Of a stretch of 64,000 nucleotides of DNA, positions 56,543 through 64,000 are shown piece after piece (the first letter of the stretch is position 1; every line of letters begins with the position of its first letter). Location: the NCBI RefSeq assembly GCF_011388215.1, contig NZ_CP049989.1, positions 310,001 through 374,000 of the forward strand, read 5' to 3'. Below the pieces are notes generated by a model. It was not told the origin of the DNA. It did not search any database and was given only the letters and a program-made list of their open reading frames with translations. Origin of the DNA: Hydrogenophaga crocea (GTDB lineage: Bacteria > Pseudomonadota > Gammaproteobacteria > Burkholderiales > Burkholderiaceae_C). Position numbers and translations under genes: made by a program.

Positions 56543-57808
56543 TCAGCGCGCGCCGAAGGCCTGCAGCACGCCATTGAGTAAGGCGCTGCGCTCGCGGCGC
56601 GATGCCTCGTCGGACGACAGCGGCCAGACCGCGGTGTGCACGATGACCAGCCCATGCGCGGGCACGACGGTGATGCTCTGACCGTACACACCGATCAGCG
56701 CGTACGAGCGCACGCGGCCACCGCCCAGCCAGAACTGGTAGCCGTAGCCGAAGCCCGGCCCCGCTTCATTGACCCGGAAGCCCGCGGGCACGAGCGCGTT
56801 GTCGGTGGCCTGCCGCAGGTAGTCGCGCGGCACGACCGCCTGGCCCCCGCGCGCGCCCTCGTTGGCGAGCAGCATGCCCAGTCGCGCGTAGTCGCGCGCC
56901 GTCGCGTTGAAGCCACCCGCGCAGTACTCGATGCCCTGCCATCCCACGAGCCAGCTCGCATCGGCCTCGGCGCCCAGCGGCTTCCACAACCACTCCTGCG
57001 TGATCTCGGCCACGGAGCGCCGGGTGGCGCCGTGCAGCACGTGGCACAGCACCTGGGTCTCGCCCGAGCTGTACTTGAAGCGGCTGCCGGGTGGCGCATC
57101 CTGCGGCCGGCGGGCGGTGAGCACGGCCGTCGGGTCGCCGCCGCGGTGCACGCGAAACAGCGCGCCCCAAAGGTCGGCCACGTCGTCGCGGCCGCCGTAG
57201 TCCTCGGTCCAGCGCACGCCCGAGCCCATGAGCAGCAGGTGGCGCAGCGTGGCCGCACCGTAGGCGCTGCCCTGCAGTTCGGGCGCGTAGGTTTGCGCCG
57301 TGTCGTCGAGCGAGCGGATGAGGCCGCGCTCGAGCGCCATGCCCACCAGCAGCGAGGTGATGCTCTTGGCCATCGAGAAGCTGATGAAGCGCTGTTGCGG
57401 CGTGCGTTCGTACTGGTAGCGCTCCAGGCGCAGGGCGCCGTCCTTCACGATCAGCAGGCTGGTGACGCGGCGGCGCTGCAGGTAGTCTTCGAGCGTGAAG
57501 GTCTGGCCCTCGAAGCTGTAGCGGATCTCGGGCGGCGGTTCGCCGGCCGCGAGCGGCCACACCGGTCCCTCGCGCGCCACGGGGCGGCTGGGCATGATCT
57601 CGTCGAGCGCGCTGAAACTGCCCACCTTGTGCCGCTCGGCCGTGGCTTCCTGCGGTGTGCCGCGCGGGTAGCCGCGCGCGCGGCCCAGGGCTTCTTCGTC
57701 GGGTGCGGCATGCGCCGCGCCAGCGCTCAGCGCCAGCAGGCTGCACACGATCAGCGCGCGGCGCCCCGTGGCGGCGCGCGCCTGCGCGGTTCGAACAAGG
57801 CTGGGCAT
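56543..57808 (-). CDS. Exported serine hydrolase, beta-lactamase/class C PBP-like
   Basis: A 421-aa periplasmic protein with a signal peptide (about 1-35, ending AGAAHA). The SxxK motif is in FSMAKSITSLL, the Tyr of the YxN-type motif in KYSSGETQ, and a later GxG-like region at IVPAHGLVIVH. Esterase or peptidase activity is more likely than antibiotic hydrolysis. The start is the ATG preceded by GGAGGT (7 nt); the GTG nine bases upstream overlaps the ribosome site. Confidence 0.9.
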   Translation of the reverse strand: MPSLVRTAQARAATGRRALIVCSLLALSAGAAHAAPDEEALGRARGYPRGTPQEATAERHKVGSFSALDEIMPSRPVAREGPVWPLAAGEPPPEIRYSFEGQTFTLEDYLQRRRVTSLLIVKDGALRLERYQYERTPQQRFISFSMAKSITSLLVGMALERGLIRSLDDTAQTYAPELQGSAYGAATLRHLLLMGSGVRWTEDYGGRDDVADLWGALFRVHRGGDPTAVLTARRPQDAPPGSRFKYSSGETQVLCHVLHGATRRSVAEITQEWLWKPLGAEADASWLVGWQGIEYCAGGFNATARDYARLGMLLANEGARGGQAVVPRDYLRQATDNALVPAGFRVNEAGPGFGYGYQFWLGGGRVRSYALIGVYGQSITVVPAHGLVIVHTAVWPLSSDEASRRERSALLNGVLQAFGAR

Positions 57809-57871
57809 GCGGGTCACCTCCGGCGCGCCATGGTGGGGTCTGGCGGGCGTCTTGACCAGCCCGGCCGGCGC

Positions 57872-58810
57872 TCAGCGCCGCGACGACACCAGGATGCCGC
57901 CCACGATCAGCACGAAGCTGAGCGCGTGGTAGGCGCGCGGCGGTTCGCCGAGCAGCGTGGCCGACATCAGCGCCGCGAACAGCGGCGTGAGGTTGTTGAA
58001 GAACGAGGCCGTGGCCGGCCCCACGCGCGCCACCGCCGCTCCCCAGCAGCGGTAGGCCACGAGCGAGGGGCCCACGGCCACGTAGACCAGCGCAGCCGCC
58101 AGCGGCCAGCCCCACTGAATGGCGTGTTCGCCCTCGACCTGCGGCGGCAGCGACAGCCATTCGGCGCTCGCGAACAGGCCCGACCACACCAGGCCCATCA
58201 CCACCTGCGCGAGCAGGAAGGCGGCCCAGTCGGCGCGGATCTCGGCGGGCTCGCTGCCCGGGCGCGGCCGCGCGAGCAGCCAGCTGTACCAGGCCCAGAG
58301 GATGGAGGCCAGCACGATCCAGCCGTCGCCCGGCACGAACTGCACCGCGAGCAACTGGTTCAGGTCGCCGCGCGAGAGCACCGTGGCCACGCCCGCGAGC
58401 GACAGCGCCGTGCCCAGCGCCGCGCGGCGCGACACCGGCACGCCGTAGAGCAGCCGGCCCAGCAGCAGCATCCACACCGGCATGCTCGCGGCCACCAGGG
58501 TCACGTTCATGGGGGTGGAGGTGGTGAGCGCCAGGTACTGCAGCGCGTTGTAGCTGCCCACGCCCAGCAGCCCCAGCAGCGCGAAGCGGCGCCAGTGCGG
58601 CCACAGCGGACTGCCCGGGCGCAGCACCCAGCCCGCGAGCGGCAGCAGCAGCACGAAGGCCAGCACCCAGCGCAGGAAGTTCAGCGTGATCGGCGGCACC
58701 ACGCCGCCCATGAGCCGGCCCACGATGGCGTTGCCCGCCCACAGCAGGGGCGGCAGCAGCAGGAGCGCGAGGGTGGGGCCACTGAGGCGGGCGGTGGGGG
58801 CGGCAGGCAT
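57872..58810 (-). CDS. EamA/DMT-family transporter
   Basis: A 312-aa ten-TM transporter, two EamA repeats (about 12-140, 160-305) with LNFLRWVLAFVLLLPLAGW, ALTTSTPMNVTLVAASMPVWMLLLGRLL and the C-terminal PLFAALMSATLLGEPPRAYH. Substrate unknown. Divergent from the quinone oxidoreductase. Confidence 0.92.
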   Translation of the reverse strand: MPAAPTARLSGPTLALLLLPPLLWAGNAIVGRLMGGVVPPITLNFLRWVLAFVLLLPLAGWVLRPGSPLWPHWRRFALLGLLGVGSYNALQYLALTTSTPMNVTLVAASMPVWMLLLGRLLYGVPVSRRAALGTALSLAGVATVLSRGDLNQLLAVQFVPGDGWIVLASILWAWYSWLLARPRPGSEPAEIRADWAAFLLAQVVMGLVWSGLFASAEWLSLPPQVEGEHAIQWGWPLAAALVYVAVGPSLVAYRCWGAAVARVGPATASFFNNLTPLFAALMSATLLGEPPRAYHALSFVLIVGGILVSSRR

Positions 58811-58915
58811 GGGCCGGCACTGTAGCAAGCACCCCAAGACCCGACCGGGGCAGGGTCGGGCGGTTTCGTGGCAGCATCGCCCCCGCTTCGTTTGCGCACA
58901 ACCCGAGGAGACCCC

Positions 58916-59908
58916 ATGAGCACCAGCAGCCGCGCCGTCCGCATCCACGCCCACGGCGGCCCCGAACAACTCGTGATCGACACCGTCGAGGTCGGTGAAC
59001 CCGGCCCCGGCCAGGTCCGCATCCGCCACCACGCGATCGGCCTGAACTACATCGACGTCTACCAGCGCACCGGCCTGTACCCGGCCACCATGCCGCTCGC
59101 GCTGGGCATGGAAGGCGCGGGCGTGATCGAGGCGGTGGGCGAGGGCGTGACCCACCTCAAGGCCGGCGACCGCGCGGCCTACGCGGCCAACCCGCCCGGC
59201 AGCTACTGCGACGTGCGCGTGATGCCCGCGATGAACGTGTGCAAGCTGCCCGACGCCATCGACTTCGAGACCGGCGCGGCCATGATGCTCAAGGGCCTGA
59301 CCGCGCAGTACCTGCTCAAGCGCAGCCGCCCGGTGGAAGGGCTGGCGCCCGGCGACTTCGTGCTGTTCCACGCGGCCGCGGGCGGCGTGGGCCTGATCGC
59401 CTGCCAGTGGGCCAAGGCCCTGGGCCTGCGGCTGATCGCCACCGCCGGCTCCGACGACAAATGCAAGCTCGCGCTCGAGCACGGCGCCTCGCACGCCATC
59501 AACTACCGCAGCGAAGACTTCCTCGCGCGCGTCAAGGACATCACCGGCGGCCAGGGCGTGAAGGTGGTCTACGACTCGGTGGGCAAGGACACCTGGGACA
59601 AGTCGCTCGACTGCCTGCGGCCCTTCGGCCTCATGGTGAGCTTTGGCAACGCCTCGGGCCCGGCCCCGGCCTTCGCGCCCGGCATCCTCGCCGCCAAGGG
59701 CTCGATCTACGTGACGCGCCAGACCCTGTTCACCCACATCAGCAACCGCGAGCGCACGCAGCAGATGGCCGACGAGCTCTTCGACGTGGTGGTGAGCGGC
59801 CAGGTGAAGATCCGCATCGACCAGCGCTTTGCGCTCACCGAGGTGAAGCAGGCGCACGAAAGCCTGGAGGCGCGCGCCACCACCGGCTGCACCGTGCTGC
59901 TGCCGTGA
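58916..59908 (+). CDS. NADPH:quinone oxidoreductase (zeta-crystallin type)
   Basis: A 330-aa medium-chain reductase lacking the zinc ligands. Markers: NYIDVYQRTGLYP, LGMEGAGVIEAVG, FHAAAGGVGLIACQWAK (NADPH-binding) and VYDSVGKDTWDKSL. Reduces quinones, one electron in this subfamily. GAGGAG lies upstream of the ATG. Stop overlaps the amidase GTG start (GTGA). Confidence 0.95.
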   Translation: MSTSSRAVRIHAHGGPEQLVIDTVEVGEPGPGQVRIRHHAIGLNYIDVYQRTGLYPATMPLALGMEGAGVIEAVGEGVTHLKAGDRAAYAANPPGSYCDVRVMPAMNVCKLPDAIDFETGAAMMLKGLTAQYLLKRSRPVEGLAPGDFVLFHAAAGGVGLIACQWAKALGLRLIATAGSDDKCKLALEHGASHAINYRSEDFLARVKDITGGQGVKVVYDSVGKDTWDKSLDCLRPFGLMVSFGNASGPAPAFAPGILAAKGSIYVTRQTLFTHISNRERTQQMADELFDVVVSGQVKIRIDQRFALTEVKQAHESLEARATTGCTVLLP

Positions 59909-61203
59909 GCGGCGCGCTCGAACGGCTCGAGGCCGTGCTGGCCGCGCTCGACGCGGGCAGCGAAGCGGTGCGCCACGTCTACAACCGCGTGTTCACCGCC
60001 AGTGCGCGCGCTGCGGCCGCCGCGGCCGATGCGCGCGCGCGGGCCGGCCAGCCCCTGGGCCCGCTCGACGGGCGCCTGGTGTCGGTGAAGGACCTGTTCG
60101 ACGTCGCCGGCGAGACCACCACCGCGGGCTCGGCGCTGCTGCGCGGCGCGCCGCCCGCCACGCGCGACGCGCCCGTGGTGCAGCGCCTGCGCGCCGCGGG
60201 CGCGGTGCTCGTGGGCCACACCAACATGACCGAGTTCGCCTTCTCCGGTGTGGGCCTGAACCCGCACTGGGGCACGCCGGGCAATGCGCACGACCTGGCC
60301 TGCATCCCGGGTGGTTCGTCGTCGGGCGCGGGCGTGTCGGTGGGCCGGCAACTGGCCGAGATCGCGATCGGCTCGGACACCGGTGGCTCGGTGCGCATCC
60401 CGGCGGCGCTCAATGGCCTGGTGGGCTTCAAGCCCACGCAGGCGCGCGTGCCGCGCGAGGGCGCCTTCCCGCTCTCGTTCACGCTCGACACCGTGGGCCC
60501 GCTGGCGCGCAGCGTGGCCGATGCCGCGCGGGCCGACAGCGTGCTCGCGGGCGAAGCGCCCGCAGACCTGCCCGTGCGCCAGGTGCGCGGCCTGCGCCTG
60601 GGCGTGCCGCGCGGCCTGCTGTTCACGCAGGCCGACGACGCGGTGCTCACCGCCGTGGAGCAGGCCCTGTCGGCGCTGTCGGCCGCCGGTGCGCGCGTGA
60701 CCGACGAGGCCCTGGACGACTGGATGGGCGCGCCCTTTCGCCTGCAGGAGCGCGGCACCCTGGTCGCGGCCGAGGCCGCGTGCATCCACCGCGACTGGAC
60801 CGAGACCCGCGCCGAGGCCTACGACCCGCTGGTGCTGGGCCGCATCCGCAAGGGGCAGGCGTTGGACGCCGCGACCTACGTGGGCATCCAGCAGGCGCGG
60901 CTGGCCTTGCAGGCCACGCTGGACCACCGCCTGGCCGATCTCGACGCGCTGGTGCTGCCCACGGTGCCGCTGCTCGCGCCGCGCATCGACGCGCTGCAGG
61001 ACGAAGCCGCCTTCACGCGCACCAACCTGCTGCTGCTGCGCAACCCCTCGGTGTTCAACTTCTTCGATCTGCCGGCGCTCTCGCTGCCGCTGCCCGTGCC
61101 GCGCCCCGTGGGCCTGATGGTGGTGGGCCGGCGCGGCCGCGACCGCGACCGCGAGCTGCTGGCGCTCGGCGCGGCGATCGAGCGGCTGCTGCAGCCGCGC
61201 TGA
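59905..61203 (+). CDS. Amidase-signature-family hydrolase (GTG start)
   Basis: A 432-aa amidase with a full Ser-cisSer-Lys triad: Lys62 in VSVKDLFD, cis-Ser about 138-140 in PGGSSSGAGVSV, nucleophile Ser162 in GSDTGGSVRIP. Acts on small amides; not GatA, as no gatB/gatC nearby and the length is short. Starts with GTG overlapping the quinone reductase stop. Confidence 0.92.
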   Translation: MSGALERLEAVLAALDAGSEAVRHVYNRVFTASARAAAAAADARARAGQPLGPLDGRLVSVKDLFDVAGETTTAGSALLRGAPPATRDAPVVQRLRAAGAVLVGHTNMTEFAFSGVGLNPHWGTPGNAHDLACIPGGSSSGAGVSVGRQLAEIAIGSDTGGSVRIPAALNGLVGFKPTQARVPREGAFPLSFTLDTVGPLARSVADAARADSVLAGEAPADLPVRQVRGLRLGVPRGLLFTQADDAVLTAVEQALSALSAAGARVTDEALDDWMGAPFRLQERGTLVAAEAACIHRDWTETRAEAYDPLVLGRIRKGQALDAATYVGIQQARLALQATLDHRLADLDALVLPTVPLLAPRIDALQDEAAFTRTNLLLLRNPSVFNFFDLPALSLPLPVPRPVGLMVVGRRGRDRDRELLALGAAIERLLQPR

Positions 61204-61282
61204 AAACACGACGGGCCGGTGCGCCATGGCGCCCGGCCCGTCGGGGGCGCGCGGCGCGGGGCCGCGCGCGGGGTGGCGAGGC

Positions 61283-63395
<2,113 letters not shown>

Positions 63396-63452
63396 GGGCC
63401 GCATTGTCCGCGACGTCCGGACGGGCAAGGCCCGGGTGGGACAATCGCGGCC

Positions 63453-64000
63453 ATGCTGGATATCCCCGTGCCCGAACACCCGACCTCGCTGGCCGACTGG
63501 CTGGCCCACGCCGAACGCCTGCACCCCCTGGCCATCGACATGGGCCTGGAGCGCGTGCAGGCCGTGGCGCGCCGCATGGCGCTCAAGCTCGACGCCGCCG
63601 TCATCACCGTGGCCGGCACCAACGGCAAGGGCAGCACCTGCGCCATGCTCGAAAGCATCTATGGCCAGTCGGGCTACCGCACCGGCGTGTACACCTCGCC
63701 GCACCTGGTGCATTTCGAGGAGCGCTGCCGCATCGACGGTCAGCCCGTGGCCGCCGCCGAGCTCGTGCCCGCGATGGCCGAGGTGGAGGTGGCGCGCAAG
63801 GGCCAGGGCGGCGAGCCCGAGGTGAGCCTGAGCTATTTCGAGTTCACCACGCTGGCCATCCTGCGCACCATCGCGCGCGCCGGCGTCGATGTCGCCATTC
63901 TCGAAGTCGGCCTGGGCGGCCGGCTCGACGCGGTGAACATCATCGACGCCGACTGCGCCGTCATCACCAGCATCGACCTCGATCACACCGCCATCCTCGG
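63453..64000 (+). CDS. folC: Bifunctional dihydrofolate/folylpolyglutamate synthase (3' end beyond window)
   Basis: The first 182 codons of FolC, an ATP-dependent Mur-ligase-like enzyme adding Glu to dihydropteroate and folates. Visible: LGMERV-type start region (MGLERVQAVARRM), P-loop VAGTNGKGSTCAMLE, YTSPHLVHFEERCRIDG, EVGLGGRLDAVNIID and TSIDLDHTAILG. The frame is open to the window edge. Confidence 0.95.
   Translation, partial: MLDIPVPEHPTSLADWLAHAERLHPLAIDMGLERVQAVARRMALKLDAAVITVAGTNGKGSTCAMLESIYGQSGYRTGVYTSPHLVHFEERCRIDGQPVAAAELVPAMAEVEVARKGQGGEPEVSLSYFEFTTLAILRTIARAGVDVAILEVGLGGRLDAVNIIDADCAVITSIDLDHTAIL

Overview
The window is GC-rich, densely packed bacterial DNA. The best fit is a betaproteobacterium of the Comamonadaceae (Hydrogenophaga/Acidovorax-like). 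The evidence is a single-polypeptide OmpC-type porin, a thiosulfate-oxidising sox cluster in soxCDYZAXB order, a lolC-lolD pair, the CGT tRNA-Thr, hemP, and a GC-rich intergenic repeat present in two near-identical copies. No plasmid, phage, IS or CRISPR signature was seen. The assignment rests on gene content and was not checked by alignment.

Layout. 1-2.1 kb: a cyanide-insensitive-type cytochrome bd subunit I (cut by the window edge) behind a GbsR/MarR regulator, and a divergent AhpD-like gene. They share a perfect 30-bp palindrome. 2.1-7.6 kb: Fur-controlled hemP, dcd, a zinc metallopeptidase, an RhlE-type RNA helicase, apaH and a CNNM/CorC-like membrane protein. 7.6-10.6 kb: a nuclease-helicase of the DinG/XPD type, divergent from a small PD-(D/E)xK protein. 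10.8-14.0 kb: two FG-GAP beta-propeller exported proteins, one with a Pro-Ala stalk. 14.0-16.8 kb: a Cd/Pb/Zn P-type ATPase and its MerR regulator with a classical 19-bp-spacer promoter.

16.8-25.2 kb: a sulfur oxidation island. Flavocytochrome-c-type sulfide dehydrogenase (fccAB/soxEF) runs leftward and soxCDYZAXB runs rightward from a shared promoter region. Together these encode periplasmic oxidation of sulfide and of thiosulfate to sulfate with SoxCD present, so no sulfur globules are expected. soxR, soxV and soxW are not in the window. It is followed by a porin, an orphan lipoprotein with an ankyrin-like motif, tRNA-Thr and fbp.

27.9-36.1 kb: fbp, pepN, prfB (with its programmed frameshift), an envelope protein, an alpha/beta hydrolase and an acyl-CoA synthetase. 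36.1-39.1 kb: an IclR-controlled HMG-CoA-lyase/CoA-transferase operon. 39-47 kb: housekeeping genes (OmpA-like lipoprotein, tas, ybaK, plsY, ridA, retropepsin-like protease, yajQ, murB, recJ). 47.4-52.2 kb: lolC, lolD, rnk, tatD, a mismatch glycosylase and a vapBC module. 52-64 kb: a spermidine-synthase-like protein, a lone GspE/PilB ATPase, transporters, SDR, serine hydrolase, quinone reductase, amidase, argG, ppnP, an ArsC-like protein and the start of folC.

Most of the window is ordinary chromosomal backbone. The parts most worth a second look are the cyd-linked palindrome, the PD-(D/E)xK pair, the FG-GAP pair, possible lipid anchoring of FccB and SoxX, the merR 3' end that doubles as a terminator, and the orphan ankyrin-like lipoprotein.
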